From JAWVFM01 sp963843315 (GTDB lineage: Bacteria > Actinomycetota > Thermoleophilia > Solirubrobacterales > 70-9): DNA of 64,000 bases. Every line of letters begins with the position of its first letter. Position 1 is the first letter of the stretch. Shown here piece after piece: positions 25,699-35,133 of this stretch. A model generated the notes under the pieces. The model was given only the letters and a program-made list of their open reading frames with translations, was not told where the DNA came from and did no database searches. The stretch is from NCBI GenBank assembly GCA_963843315.1, contig CAWJJU010000004.1, positions 146,494 through 210,493 on the forward strand, in the 5' to 3' direction. The position numbers were made by a program, and so were the translations under genes.

Positions 25699-26433
25699 CT
25701 ATCTCGCTGACGCCTCCTCCAACCGCCAGATCACCTCGTGGCGCAGGACCTCGGGGCGCAGGAAGAGCCCGAATTCCAGCTCGAGGGCTTCGACCTGGGT
25801 GCGGTAGCAGCGAATGGCCTCGCGCTTTCGCGCGTCGGCGTCGTCGGCCAGCGTGTGGACATCCGGCGAGTGCTCACGCAACGAGATGCCAGAGCCCTCG
25901 GTCGCGAGCTCCCAGTATTCCTCCGGGTCGAGGTATTCCCGCGGTCCTGACCCGTTGACCCAGGCCGGCCACCCGTGCAGGGTTGCGTGCGGTACGTCGG
26001 CGTACAGCGAAACCGGGTGCCCGCGCTTCGCGAGCAGCAGGGCTGCGTCGCGGGTCGCCACGTGGTCGCGATGTTTGTCAAGAGCGGCCGGCGCCAACAA
26101 CAGCGCGCCCGCGGGCACCGACCGCGCGATCGCTTCCGCCACCGCGTCGACGTCCTGGGGGCCATCGCGGTACTGGCCGTCGACAAAGCCCAGGTTCACG
26201 GGCTCGCGGCCAGCGAGCGCCAGCGCCTCGCGGTCTTCACCAGCGCGCTCATCGGCGCGGGTGTGAGCGTCGCCGGCGCGGGTGATGCGGTCCCACCAGC
26301 CCAGCTCGACGGGGCTGTCCGGCGGCCCGTTGAAGAGCGTGATCACCTGCACGTCGCCATCGCCGGCGAGCACGTGCCAAAGCGAGAGGACGGCGTCGTC
26401 GGGGTGCGGCGAGAGGATGGCGACCGTGCTCAC
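25699..26433 (-). CDS. PIG-L (LmbE) family deacetylase
   Basis: 244 residues from the GTG at 26433; an in-frame GTG at 26460 adds nine residues. The zinc site of the family is present: SPHPDDAVLSL at the N-terminus and a later KHRDHVATRDAAL whose His is the third ligand. Members remove acetyl groups from N-acetylglucosaminyl compounds such as mycothiol precursors and GlcNAc-PI. Near the C-terminus the sequence (REAIRCYRTQVEALE) matches the usual end of the catalytic domain. It stands alone between the convergent phosphatase gene and the divergent cyclase gene, so the substrate cannot be inferred from context. Confidence 0.85.
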   Translation of the reverse strand: MSTVAILSPHPDDAVLSLWHVLAGDGDVQVITLFNGPPDSPVELGWWDRITRAGDAHTRADERAGEDREALALAGREPVNLGFVDGQYRDGPQDVDAVAEAIARSVPAGALLLAPAALDKHRDHVATRDAALLLAKRGHPVSLYADVPHATLHGWPAWVNGSGPREYLDPEEYWELATEGSGISLREHSPDVHTLADDADARKREAIRCYRTQVEALELEFGLFLRPEVLRHEVIWRLEEASAR

Positions 26434-26503
26434 GCCGCGGACGTTAGCCGCTGTGGGCACCGCTTCCAGGTCGTTTTACACATTCGGCGACGCCGGCCCT
26501 GAC

Positions 26504-26509
26504 TAGACT
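26504..26509 (+). promoter_or_regulatory. -10 box of a probable leaderless promoter for the cyclase-ATPase gene
   Basis: TAGACT lies 6 nt before the GTG at 26516 and no ribosome-binding sequence follows. Confidence 0.5.
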
Positions 26510-26515
26510 CGGCGC

Positions 26516-29500
26516 GTGGTCGGTGTGTGCGCGAGCTGTGGGGCTCCGCTCACCGGGGAGGGGCGATTCTGCTCCTCCTGCGGCGCGGCGGTGGGCGCGG
26601 CGCCGCGCGAGGCGCGGCGCGTCGTAACCGCGCTCTTCGCCGACGTCGTGGGCTCGACCTCGCTCGGCGAGCGCCTGGACCCCGAGGACTTCAAGGAAAT
26701 CGTCGGCCAGATCGTGACGAGGATGGCCGAGGCGGTCGCCGAGTTCGGCGGATCCGTGTCGGAGTACGCGGGCGACGGGCTGCTGGCGCTCTTCGGCGCC
26801 CCGGTCGCGCACGAGGACGATCCGGAGCGGGCGGTGCTCACCGGGCTTCGGATCGTCGAGCTGACCCGCGCGGTGGCCGCCGAGGTCGAGGCCGAACGGG
26901 GGATCGCGGGGCTCGCCGTGCGCGTGGGCATCGAGACCGGGCTGGCCGTGCTCGGACCCGTCGGCGGCGGCGGGAAGGTCGAGTACGGCGCGGTGGGCGA
27001 CGCCCTCAACACGGCCGCTCGCCTGCAGGCCGCCGCCGAGCCGATGGGCGTCTTCGTAGGGGCGCAGACTCGTCGCTCGATCGAGGCGCTGTTCGACTGG
27101 GGCGAGACCGAGGAGCTCTCGCTGAAGGGCAAGGCCGAGCCGGTGCTCGCGGCCCCCGCCCTGGGCCGCCGCCAGGGCATCGCCGGCGCAAGCGTCGGCC
27201 GGGCCCCGATGATCGGCCGCGAGGCGGAGCTCGCCAGCGCCGGCGAGGCCGTGGCCGAGGCCCTCCGCGGCACGGGCTCGATCCTGATCGTCTCCGGCGA
27301 CGCGGGCATCGGCAAGTCGCGCTTGGTGGCCGAGGCACGTACGCACTTCACGGCCGGGAACAGTCAGCTCGGCGAGCCGCGCTGGCTCGCGGGCCGCTGC
27401 GTCTCCTATGGCGACGGCCTGCCCTACTGGCCGTTTCGGACGATGCTGCGCCGCTGGCTGGCGGGCGCCTCCGAGATTGCCGAAACCGACATGTCCGCTG
27501 CTCTGCGCGACGAGACCCGGCGCCTGCTCGGCGAGGCTGCGGTCAAGCAGGCGCCGCTTCTCGAGCCGCTTCTCGGCATCGGCGCCGAGGGAGGGGTGGA
27601 TCCGGAGGAGACCCGCCGTGGCATCCAGGAGGCAACGCGGGCGTTTGTGAGCGCGCTCGCCCGAGAGGGGCCGCTCGCGATCTCCCTCGACGACATGCAC
27701 TGGGCAGACGCCTCCAGCCTCGCCCTGGCCGGGGCGATCCTCGAGCTCGTCGAGACCGAGCCGCTGCTCCTGGTGCTCTCCGCCAGGCCGGAGCGCGACC
27801 AGCCCTTCTGGGAGCTCCGTGAACGGGCGCTTCGCGAGCTGGCCCATCGCACCCGCGAGATCTCCCTGGAGCCGCTGCCGGGCGACACGGGCAACGGTTT
27901 GCTGCGCGCGCTGGTGGGCTCGGCCGAGCTGCCGGCGGAGCTCGAGCGGCGCGTTCTCGCACGGGCGGAGGGCAATCCCTTCTATCTGGAGGAGCTCGTG
28001 GGCTCGCTGGTCGACTCTGGCGCGCTGGTGCGCGACGGCGACGGCGAGGGCTGGCGGTTTGACCGCGAGGTGCCGGTCGAGCTTCCCGAGACCGTCGAGA
28101 AGGTCATCCTCGCCCGCATCGACCGGCTCTCGGAGCCCGCGCACGAGCTGCTGTCGGTGGCGGCGGTCCTGGGCCGGCAGTTCCCGGTTGCGCTCCTCCA
28201 GGAGGTGGCGGGCGTGCCGGAGGGGAGCGCGGCGGCGCTGACGGAGCTCGAACGTGCAGGCCTCATTCGCGACGGCGGGCGGACGCCGGCCCCGATGCTG
28301 AACTTCAAGCACGCACTGATCCAGGAGAGCGTGTACCGCAGCCTCCTGAAGCGCCGCCGCCAGGAGCTCCACGGCGCAGCGCTCGCGGCGCTGCGGGCCC
28401 TCTATCCCGAGCGCCGCGGGGAGTTCCTGGGCATGCTGGCCCACCACGCCGAGTCCGCGGGCGAGGACCGCGAGGCCTTCGGCCTGCACGTGGAGGCGGG
28501 CGAGGCCGCGCACAGCATCTACTCCCTGGAGGAGGCGATCGGCCATTACGACGCGGCGATGGCCGCCGCCAAGCGGCTGGGCCTCGGCGCGGAGGAGGAG
28601 GCGCTTCGTCGTGCGGCCCAGGCGCGGGGAGCATTGCGCTACGACGTCGGCGACGTGGAGGGGGCCCGCCTCGACCTGGAGGCGGCGATCCGCTACGCAC
28701 AGGAGGCGGGCGACGACGAAGGCGAGGTGCAGACGCTGATCGCCCTCGCCGGGCTCTGGCGAATACTCGACTACGAGCGCGCGCAGGAGATGATGGAGGA
28801 GGCAGCCCGCGTCTCGGAGCGGATCGCCGACCCGGCGATCCAGGTGAATGCGCTCGGGCGCCTCTCGATCCTCTACGCCAACGAGTTGCGATTCGACCGG
28901 GCGCTGGAGGCCGGTGAGCGCGCCCTGGAGGTCGCCGAGCGCGGCGGGGATGAGCGCGACCGGGCGGTGGGGAAGGACGCGCTGAAGCTCACCGCTCAGC
29001 AGCTCGGCGACATCGACCGCCTCGACCGGCTGACCCAGGAGCTCCTGCCGGTGGTCCGTGCAGGCGACGGCGCCGACATCTACCTGGAGTGGACGCTTCT
29101 CGAATCAGGCTTCGTCCCGCTGGCTCGCGGCGACTTCGACGAGGCCCTGCGGCGAATCGAGGAGGCTCTGGCGATGGTCCGGCGCCGCGGCCGGGTCATG
29201 CACGAAGCGGTGTTCATCGAGGCACTGTGCTGGGCGAACCGAAGCCGCGGGCAGCTCGGCATCGCCATCGAGAGCGGAAACGAGGGGTCGAAACTCGCGC
29301 ATTCGGTGGACTCGCACGAGTGGGCCGCGTGGGTCGATGCGACGCTCGGCTGGGCGCTCCTGGACGCTCGGGCCGCCGGCGCCGCGATCACGACGCTCGA
29401 ACGGGGGCTGCGCTCGGCCGAGATGGCGCGCGTGCCGGCGCAACTCGCTCGCTGCGCCTGCCTGCTCGCCTGGGCGAGGGCGCTGAGCGGTGAGGTCGAC

Positions 29501-29974
29501 GAGGCGCTGATCGCGGCCGCCGACGAGCACCTCGCCCGGGTCGCAACCCCCGGTGGCAGCGCGTGGCTCTACGGAGCCCATGCCTACTCGGCGCTTGCTC
29601 GAGCCCATCTCGCCGCGGGTTCGATCGACCGGGCGCTGGAGCTGACGATCCCAATCGCCGAGGCGAGCAGGGAAGCCGGCTGGCTCGAGGCCGAGGCGGG
29701 CGCGCGTCTCGTCGCCGGCCAGACTCATGTCGCCGGCGGCCGCGCCGATGCGGCGCGAGAGCAGCTCGACCGCGCCGCGCAGATAGCCGAGGCCACGCCG
29801 CTGCCGGCCATCGCCTGGGAGACGCGGGCTTCGCTGGCGGGCCTGGAGCGCTCGCTCGGCAGGGACACCCAGGCCGCCACGCACGTCGCGCGCGCCCGTC
29901 CGATCCTGGGCGAGCTCGCCGCCTCGCTCGGCGATCCCGCCCTTCAGGCGGGGCTGCTCGCCGCAATGCCGTAG
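26516..29974 (+). CDS. Class III nucleotide cyclase with zinc ribbon, AAA-type ATPase and TPR array
   Basis: 1152 residues. A zinc ribbon occupies residues 5-23 (CASCG...CSSCG). A class III cyclase domain follows (ALFADVVGSTSLGERL with the first metal Asp near 42, YAGDGLLALFGAP with the second near 85, and VGDALNTAARLQ). Next is an STAND-type ATPase from about 225 (Walker A GDAGIGKSRL; Walker B LAISLDDMHWAD). From about 620 to the end come tandem helical TPR-like repeats. The build is that of large actinobacterial sensor cyclases. Whether cAMP is really made is uncertain, but two proteins with cNMP-binding domains are encoded in this window. The last 31 bases overlap the convergent hydrolase gene. 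Confidence 0.88.
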   Translation: MVGVCASCGAPLTGEGRFCSSCGAAVGAAPREARRVVTALFADVVGSTSLGERLDPEDFKEIVGQIVTRMAEAVAEFGGSVSEYAGDGLLALFGAPVAHEDDPERAVLTGLRIVELTRAVAAEVEAERGIAGLAVRVGIETGLAVLGPVGGGGKVEYGAVGDALNTAARLQAAAEPMGVFVGAQTRRSIEALFDWGETEELSLKGKAEPVLAAPALGRRQGIAGASVGRAPMIGREAELASAGEAVAEALRGTGSILIVSGDAGIGKSRLVAEARTHFTAGNSQLGEPRWLAGRCVSYGDGLPYWPFRTMLRRWLAGASEIAETDMSAALRDETRRLLGEAAVKQAPLLEPLLGIGAEGGVDPEETRRGIQEATRAFVSALAREGPLAISLDDMHWADASSLALAGAILELVETEPLLLVLSARPERDQPFWELRERALRELAHRTREISLEPLPGDTGNGLLRALVGSAELPAELERRVLARAEGNPFYLEELVGSLVDSGALVRDGDGEGWRFDREVPVELPETVEKVILARIDRLSEPAHELLSVAAVLGRQFPVALLQEVAGVPEGSAAALTELERAGLIRDGGRTPAPMLNFKHALIQESVYRSLLKRRRQELHGAALAALRALYPERRGEFLGMLAHHAESAGEDREAFGLHVEAGEAAHSIYSLEEAIGHYDAAMAAAKRLGLGAEEEALRRAAQARGALRYDVGDVEGARLDLEAAIRYAQEAGDDEGEVQTLIALAGLWRILDYERAQEMMEEAARVSERIADPAIQVNALGRLSILYANELRFDRALEAGERALEVAERGGDERDRAVGKDALKLTAQQLGDIDRLDRLTQELLPVVRAGDGADIYLEWTLLESGFVPLARGDFDEALRRIEEALAMVRRRGRVMHEAVFIEALCWANRSRGQLGIAIESGNEGSKLAHSVDSHEWAAWVDATLGWALLDARAAGAAITTLERGLRSAEMARVPAQLARCACLLAWARALSGEVDEALIAAADEHLARVATPGGSAWLYGAHAYSALARAHLAAGSIDRALELTIPIAEASREAGWLEAEAGARLVAGQTHVAGGRADAAREQLDRAAQIAEATPLPAIAWETRASLAGLERSLGRDTQAATHVARARPILGELAASLGDPALQAGLLAAMP

Positions 29975-30834
29975 CCCGCGGCGGAGCGGACCTCCTCCAG
30001 GAACTCTCGCAGCGCGACGTTGAAGACGACCGGCCAGCGGGCGAAGACGATCGGCCCCAGGCCTGCGAAGACATGCAGCCGAGCGCCGGTGACGGCGGCG
30101 AGCCGATCCGTCGTGTCCTTGGGGCCCAGCGCCTGGCCGCCGTTCTTCATCACGAGGACCGGGCAGCGGATCTCAGCTGCCATCGCATCGGTGGTCTGGC
30201 GGTCGGGAATATCGCGACCCCGCAGCGAGGCGATGTAGGTGTCGGGATCCGTTTCCAGGAGGTGGCTCTCGGCGTCCTCGCGCTGGCGTGTCGAGTGCGG
30301 GTGCGGGAAGGCAACCCGGGCCCACTTCGCCGCGAAGCCGCGCCAGTCGCGGCGCATGTAGGGAAAGTTGAAGAACGCCTCGTCGCCGAGGTCGCGCTCG
30401 AGCTCGCGGACGTACTCGGAGGGTTTGAGATCCGGCGTGACGAACACGGATGCGAGGGTGCGCTGGGGATGCCCCACGCAGAGCTTCAGCCCGACGAGAG
30501 CGCAGAAGGAGAACGACACGACCACCGCGCGCTCCGTGTTCGTGGCGTCGAGGGCGCCGAGCGAGTCCTCCACCAGCCGGTCCGGCGCGTACGCAGCGGG
30601 GTCGGCGGTGCGGCTGGAGCGGCCGTTCCCCGGGCCGTCGACGACCACCGTGCGGAAGTGGCGCGAGGTGTAGGGAAGGACGGCCTTGAGGCTGCGTTCG
30701 TTGGTGATTGTCGGACGCGGGACGAACAGGACCGTCGGCTCTGGCCCGTCGTAGACGTCGACGGCTATCTCCAGCCCGTCGCGAGCGAGCGCGATCTCCT
30801 GATCGGGATAGCAGGCGCGGCTCGGCCCGCTCAA
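29944..30834 (-). CDS. Alpha/beta-hydrolase-fold protein lacking the catalytic acid and histidine (paralogue A)
   Basis: 296 residues from a TTG that overlaps the stop of paralogue B (TTGA at 30831-30834). It aligns along its length with paralogues B and C: PTVLFVPRPTITNERSLKAV, VVVDGPGNGRSSRTADP, LGALDATNTERAVVVSFSFC, and VVFNVALREFLEEV. Where the paralogues have HGTADR/HGTEDA it has KNGGQA. Where they have GGSHTL/GSGHNP it has GLGPIV. The Ser elbow is SFSFC instead of a glycine-flanked motif. Thus at least Asp and His of the triad are gone, and it is likely a non-hydrolytic partner of its active siblings. Last gene of the five-gene methyltransferase-glycosyltransferase cluster. Confidence 0.72.
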   Translation of the reverse strand: MSGPSRACYPDQEIALARDGLEIAVDVYDGPEPTVLFVPRPTITNERSLKAVLPYTSRHFRTVVVDGPGNGRSSRTADPAAYAPDRLVEDSLGALDATNTERAVVVSFSFCALVGLKLCVGHPQRTLASVFVTPDLKPSEYVRELERDLGDEAFFNFPYMRRDWRGFAAKWARVAFPHPHSTRQREDAESHLLETDPDTYIASLRGRDIPDRQTTDAMAAEIRCPVLVMKNGGQALGPKDTTDRLAAVTGARLHVFAGLGPIVFARWPVVFNVALREFLEEVRSAAGYGIAASSPA

Positions 30835-31784
30835 TGCGGGTCGCTTGCGTAGACGCGGTCGAAGAACTCGCGCAGGGCGACGTTCACGCGCGTCGGGCGA
30901 CGGCTCATGAGCGTGTGCGAGCCGCCCGGGATCGTCACCAGCTCGCCCTGGGTCAGGCGGGCGAGCAGCTTGCCCTGGTGGTAGGGGGTGATGCGATCGG
31001 CGGTCCCGTGCACGACCAGCGTCGGGCAGCGGATCGCCCGGGCGCGGGCAAGCAGCTCGCGACGGGTGCGGATCTGCGGGGCGAGCAGGCCTTCGCGGGC
31101 GATCTGCGGCGTCGACTCGAGCGCGTAGGCAAGAAGGTCCTCGTGGATCCGCGAGCTGTGCGGCTCGTTCGCGGCCGCGGCGATGAACCAGCGCAGGAAC
31201 TCGGCGAAGTTCGCGTCGATGTAATCGGGATTCAGCCGCAGCCAACCCGGATACGCCGGCAGGCGCCGGCGCTGCATCCGCGACGTGAACCGCGGCGCGG
31301 TAATCAGGCGGATGTGCGAGGAGCGCCAGGTCGCCGGAAAGAACGGGCAGACGAGCGCGAGGCCGCGGAAGCGATCCGGGAACTCGCTGGCGAGCCACAG
31401 CGCCCACTGCCCGATCCGTGATGCGCCCATGAGCACCGGCCGCTCGGTGCCGGTCGCGTCCATCACCGCGAGGATGTCGCGAGCGACCTCCTCGGTCGCG
31501 TAGGCCTCGGGGCCCTCCGGCCGGCCGCTGCGCCCGCCGCCGCGCCCGTCGAGCGTGACCACACGGTAGTGCCGAGAGAGGTAGGCGATCTGCGATTTCC
31601 AGATCCGCGAGTGAAAGATCGTCCAGACGGGCGCGATGAGGATCGTCTCCTCGCCCGTCCCATAAACCTCGTAGTAGGTCTCGACGCCGTCGCGCTCGAC
31701 GAACCCGGTCTGCGCCGGCAGCGCGGCGCGGCTCGCCTCCTCAGGGGGAGCCGCCCGCGGGGTTTCGGTGGCGACGGCGCTCAC
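30831..31784 (-). CDS. Alpha/beta hydrolase (paralogue B)
   Basis: 317 residues from the GTG overlapping the stop of paralogue C (GTGA, 31781-31784). The N-terminal segment QTGFVERDGVETYYEVYG leads into the fold: ILIAPVWTIFHSRIWKSQ (oxyanion strand), TLDGRGGGRSGRP, nucleophile Ser in LMGASRIGQ, acid in HGTADRITP and His in GGSHTLMSRRP. The full triad is present. The lid region is rich in Arg and aromatic residues. Proteins of this subfamily occur near cyclases and glycosyltransferases in actinobacteria; their substrates are not known. Middle member of three coupled hydrolase genes. Confidence 0.8.
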   Translation of the reverse strand: MSAVATETPRAAPPEEASRAALPAQTGFVERDGVETYYEVYGTGEETILIAPVWTIFHSRIWKSQIAYLSRHYRVVTLDGRGGGRSGRPEGPEAYATEEVARDILAVMDATGTERPVLMGASRIGQWALWLASEFPDRFRGLALVCPFFPATWRSSHIRLITAPRFTSRMQRRRLPAYPGWLRLNPDYIDANFAEFLRWFIAAAANEPHSSRIHEDLLAYALESTPQIAREGLLAPQIRTRRELLARARAIRCPTLVVHGTADRITPYHQGKLLARLTQGELVTIPGGSHTLMSRRPTRVNVALREFFDRVYASDPH

Positions 31785-32716
31785 GCCGCCCCCGCAACCT
31801 CCCGGCGCGCGGCCCCGGCCTCGCCCCGGCGCACCGCGTCCGCGAAGTCCCTGATGAGGAGGTTGACCCTCACCGGGATACGCGCCGCCGGGTTGTGGCC
31901 TGATCCCTCGAGGCTGATGAACGGGCAGCCCAGGAGCTCGGCCAGGCCGGCGCCGGCGCTGTGGGGGCGAACGGCGTCCTCGGTCCCATGGACCACCAGG
32001 ACCGGGCAGCGAACCCGCTCGGTCAGCGCCCGGAGCTCGGCCCGGTCCAGCAACCGGGGGGCGAGCTGGGTCGCGATCAGCGTCTCCGGACCGGCGTCGA
32101 GGCCCCAGCCGACCGAGTCCTCGATCGGCTTCGTCGAATGCGGCTCGGTGAAGACGTGGGCGAAGAAGAACTCGAGGAACTCCCTGTAATGGTCGCGCCA
32201 GTAGTTGGCGTTGAACCTGGCCCAGCCGTCGTAGGAGTCGTGTTCCGCGAGGAACACCCGGTGGGGCTCCGCTGGGGGCTCGGTGACTCCCACCGGTACA
32301 GAGGAGCCGATCGTGAGGATCCCGGCGACTCGCTCGGGATGCTCCGTGGCGAGGTGAAGCGAGCGCTCGATCCCGCGCGAGAGCGCGATCAGGATGGCGT
32401 CCTCGGTGCCGGTCGCGTCCATGACGGCAAGCATGTCCGCCGCAAACTCGGTCTCGCGGTAGGCATCGGGATCGGCGGGCCTGTCCGAGCGTCCGTTGCC
32501 GCGGCCGTCCATGACCAGCACGCGGAAGTGGCGCGCGAGGTAGGGGATCTGGAGCTTCCAGCACCGCGACTGGACGATGGACCAGGTCGGGATCATGAAG
32601 AGGGTCGTTTCCCCCTCGCCGTAGAGCTCCCAGAAGGTGCGCACCCCGTCGCGCTCGACGTAGCCGGTTTCGTCGGGATAGCGGGCGCGGGTCTGCTCGG
32701 GCTTCTCGGCGGTCAA
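31781..32716 (-). CDS. Alpha/beta hydrolase (paralogue C)
   Basis: 311 residues from the TTG overlapping the glycosyltransferase stop (TTGA, 32713-32716). ETGYVERDGVRTFWELYG is nearly the same opening as in paralogue B. Nucleophile Ser is in IALSRGIER, the acid in HGTEDAVRP and the base in GSGHNPAARIP. The elbow lacks the usual first Gly (ALSRG in place of GxSxG), so activity may be modest or specialised. First of the three hydrolase genes and directly coupled to the glycosyltransferase, which suggests that its substrate is the glycosylated product or an ester precursor of it (inference). Confidence 0.8.
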   Translation of the reverse strand: MTAEKPEQTRARYPDETGYVERDGVRTFWELYGEGETTLFMIPTWSIVQSRCWKLQIPYLARHFRVLVMDGRGNGRSDRPADPDAYRETEFAADMLAVMDATGTEDAILIALSRGIERSLHLATEHPERVAGILTIGSSVPVGVTEPPAEPHRVFLAEHDSYDGWARFNANYWRDHYREFLEFFFAHVFTEPHSTKPIEDSVGWGLDAGPETLIATQLAPRLLDRAELRALTERVRCPVLVVHGTEDAVRPHSAGAGLAELLGCPFISLEGSGHNPAARIPVRVNLLIRDFADAVRRGEAGAARREVAGAA

Positions 32717-33915
32717 TTCAGCATCTCCGCCAGGCGCTCGGCGGCGTTGCGGGCGCCGTCGGTCTCGACCGGGCGGTAGTCGACTTCGCGGCCGATCTCC
32801 TGGGCGATGGCCTCGGCGATCGCGTCCGGCGGCGAGTCGTCGAAGTCCATCCGCCGGCCGGCGCCGTAGCGCTGCAGGCGATGGTGAACGTGGAAGTTCT
32901 GCTCGAAGTGGTGCTTGAGCGGGAAGTAGATGAACGGCCGGCGGTTGGCGGTGAGCTCCATCGACGTGGTCAGGCCGCCCTGGGCGACGGCGAGGTCGCA
33001 GGCCGCCAGGTGGCGGTAGAGGTTGTGGACGTAGGGGCGCACCTCGAGGCCATCGAGGAAGGGCAGCGAGTCGGGGTCGATCCGGGGGCCGGCGACCACG
33101 ATCATTCGCAACTCGGGAACGGCCCGCTTGGCGGCCGGATGCGCGGCGATCACCTTGCGCAGCAGGCTCTCGCCCACCCCCGAGCCGCCGACGGTGACGA
33201 TGCACACCTTCTCCTCCGGCGCGTAGCCCAGCTCGTCGCGAAGCGCCCCGCGGTCGCCGAACTCGTTCGGGTCGAACCCGGTGACGTAGCCCGAGAAGTG
33301 GTAGTGCTCCTCGGTCCACTCGCGAATCATCGGCAGATCCGGGCCCAGGCGCTCGTCGACGATGTCGTCGGGGTTGCCGACGAAGATCGCCCGGTCGCGG
33401 ACCTGGGGATGGTCGGCGATGTGCTCGACCATCTCGGCGTTGTAGTCCGCCGTGAGGAACGCCTCGCGCTCGCCCAGGTCGGGCATCGGCAGGAAGCCGA
33501 CGAAGTCGGTCAGCCAGGCGTAGCCGGCCGTCTTCAGCTCGGGATGCTCGTGAAGGAAGTGGTCGATCTCCCAGCCCTCGTCGGCGATCCAAAGGTCGTA
33601 ATCCGACTCCGCGACCACGTCGTGGAAGAGCATGAAGTTGGCGACCATGATCTCGTCCATGCGCCGGTAGGCCTCGAAGCATGCGAGGTCGTGCTCGGCC
33701 GACTCCGACTCGAAGTGGCCCGACTCGGACGCGAGGTGCACGGAGGCGGGGTGGATGGACTCGCCTTCGTCCTCGAGCACGCGTGTGACCGGGTCCTGGG
33801 CCAGCCAGTCGATCTGAAGGTCGGGCACCTGCTTTCGCAGCTCCTCGGCGATCGCCACGTCGCGCTGGGCGTGGCCGAGGCCGATCGGCGAGGAGATGAA
33901 CAGTGCTCGTTTCAT
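32713..33915 (-). CDS. GT-B fold glycosyltransferase (MurG/UGT-like)
   Basis: 400 residues. The N-terminal half begins with ALFISSPIGLGHAQRDVAIA, a glycine-rich acceptor loop followed by the His used as base in MurG and macrolide transferases. The C-terminal half carries the nucleotide-sugar site: VTVGGSGVGESLL near 240, DLAVAQGGLTTSMELTANRR near 320, and FPLKHHFEQNFHVHHRL. Between them are unusually many His, Asp and Glu residues. It should transfer a sugar from a nucleotide donor to a small hydrophobic acceptor. The start is 31 bases after the methyltransferase gene, and the stop overlaps the hydrolase TTG, so the order is methyltransferase, glycosyltransferase, three hydrolases. Confidence 0.82.
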   Translation of the reverse strand: MKRALFISSPIGLGHAQRDVAIAEELRKQVPDLQIDWLAQDPVTRVLEDEGESIHPASVHLASESGHFESESAEHDLACFEAYRRMDEIMVANFMLFHDVVAESDYDLWIADEGWEIDHFLHEHPELKTAGYAWLTDFVGFLPMPDLGEREAFLTADYNAEMVEHIADHPQVRDRAIFVGNPDDIVDERLGPDLPMIREWTEEHYHFSGYVTGFDPNEFGDRGALRDELGYAPEEKVCIVTVGGSGVGESLLRKVIAAHPAAKRAVPELRMIVVAGPRIDPDSLPFLDGLEVRPYVHNLYRHLAACDLAVAQGGLTTSMELTANRRPFIYFPLKHHFEQNFHVHHRLQRYGAGRRMDFDDSPPDAIAEAIAQEIGREVDYRPVETDGARNAAERLAEMLN

Positions 33916-33946
33916 GTGCCCGTCTCTTCAGATGACCCTAACGCGC

Positions 33947-35014
33947 CTACGGCCGCGCTTCCAGGATGAGGTTGAACGGGGTCTCGGTGGCGCGGCGCAC
34001 CTTCGAGAAGCCGCCCTGGGTGATCACCTCGGTCAGGCGCGCCTCGCCGGCCTGCGCTCCCAGCGCCAGCCCGACCTCCTGGTCCAGCGACGCGGGCGTG
34101 CAGATCACCGTCGAGGCGCCGTAGAACACGCGGCCGACCGGGTTGAGGTTCTCCTCGACGCGGTCGTTCGCATTGGGCTCGACGATCATCCACGTCCCAT
34201 CGGCATCGAGCGTCTCCCGCACGTGGGCCGAGGCGCCGACCGGGTCGCCCATGTCGTGCAGGCAGTCGAACACGCAGACCAGGTCGTAGCCGGTGCCCGG
34301 GTAGTCCTTGCCCGAGGCGACCTCGAACGTGATCCTGTCGGCCACGCCGGCCTTTTCGGCCGCCTCGCGGGCGCGCTCGATCGAGGCCTCGTGGTAATCG
34401 AACCCGTGGAACTCCGAATTCGGGAACGCCTGGGCCAGGATGATCGTCGACGCGCCGTGGCCGCAGCCGACGTCAGCCACCTTCGCGCCCTTCTCGAGCT
34501 TGTCGACCACGCCGTCCAGGGCCGGCAGCCATTCGGCGACGAGGTGGGCTCGGTAGCCGGGACGGAAGAACCGCTCCGTTCCGTGGAACAGGCGGTGGTC
34601 GTGCTCGTGCCAGCCCATGCCGCTGCCGGACTTGAACGCCTCGACGATGCGCTCTTCGTCGGCGAAGAGCGAGGCGATCAGGTCGTAGGCCCCCAGGATG
34701 TAGAAGGGGCTGTCCTCATCGGCAAGCGCCAGTGCGTGCTCGTCCGGGAGGGTGTAGGTATCCGACTCGGGATCGTAGGCGACATAGCCCCCGGCGGCCT
34801 GGTTTCGCAGCCACTCGCGCACGCTGCGCTCGGCGGCGCCGCTGCGGTCGGCGACCTCCCCCGAGCTGAGCGGGCCGGCACCCGCCATGGCCTTGTACAG
34901 GCCGAGCTTGTCCCCGATGATGAACAGGGGCGCGCTGATCACGGCGCCCATGTCGGTGACGGCCTGGCCCATGAAGGCCTCGACCTTCGCCTCGTCAATG
35001 GTGTTGGCAGCCAT
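33947..35014 (-). CDS. SAM-dependent methyltransferase (O-methyltransferase-like)
   Basis: 355 residues from ATG 35014, which has the clear ribosome-binding site AAGGAGGA seven bases upstream. An N-terminal winged-helix dimerisation part (APLFIIGDKLGLYKAMAGAG; EVADRSGAAERSVREWLRN) is followed by a Rossmann domain with the SAM loop VADVGCGHGASTIIL near 190, FHGFDYHEASIERA, and VCVFDCLHDMGDP near 255. This layout is that of plant- and polyketide-type O-methyltransferases and of the Rv2258c-like proteins of mycobacteria. It is the first gene of the cluster and faces a divergent Crp/Fnr regulator across 135 bases. Acceptor unknown. Confidence 0.85.
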   Translation of the reverse strand: MAANTIDEAKVEAFMGQAVTDMGAVISAPLFIIGDKLGLYKAMAGAGPLSSGEVADRSGAAERSVREWLRNQAAGGYVAYDPESDTYTLPDEHALALADEDSPFYILGAYDLIASLFADEERIVEAFKSGSGMGWHEHDHRLFHGTERFFRPGYRAHLVAEWLPALDGVVDKLEKGAKVADVGCGHGASTIILAQAFPNSEFHGFDYHEASIERAREAAEKAGVADRITFEVASGKDYPGTGYDLVCVFDCLHDMGDPVGASAHVRETLDADGTWMIVEPNANDRVEENLNPVGRVFYGASTVICTPASLDQEVGLALGAQAGEARLTEVITQGGFSKVRRATETPFNLILEARP

Positions 35015-35021
35015 GTGAATG

Positions 35022-35029
35022 TCCTCCTT
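35022..35029 (-). promoter_or_regulatory. Strong ribosome-binding site of the methyltransferase gene
   Basis: Reverse-strand AAGGAGGA ends seven bases before the ATG at 35014. It is one of few strong Shine-Dalgarno sequences in this window and fixes the start. Confidence 0.7.
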
Positions 35030-35133
35030 GATTGGATGGGTAGTGCCGCCGCCAACCCTCCCGCGGCCACGCCTTCGCTTCCACGCCCTCCGGCACGCCG
35101 CCAATGCGTAGAACTGCACGCTGGTGGCTGAGA

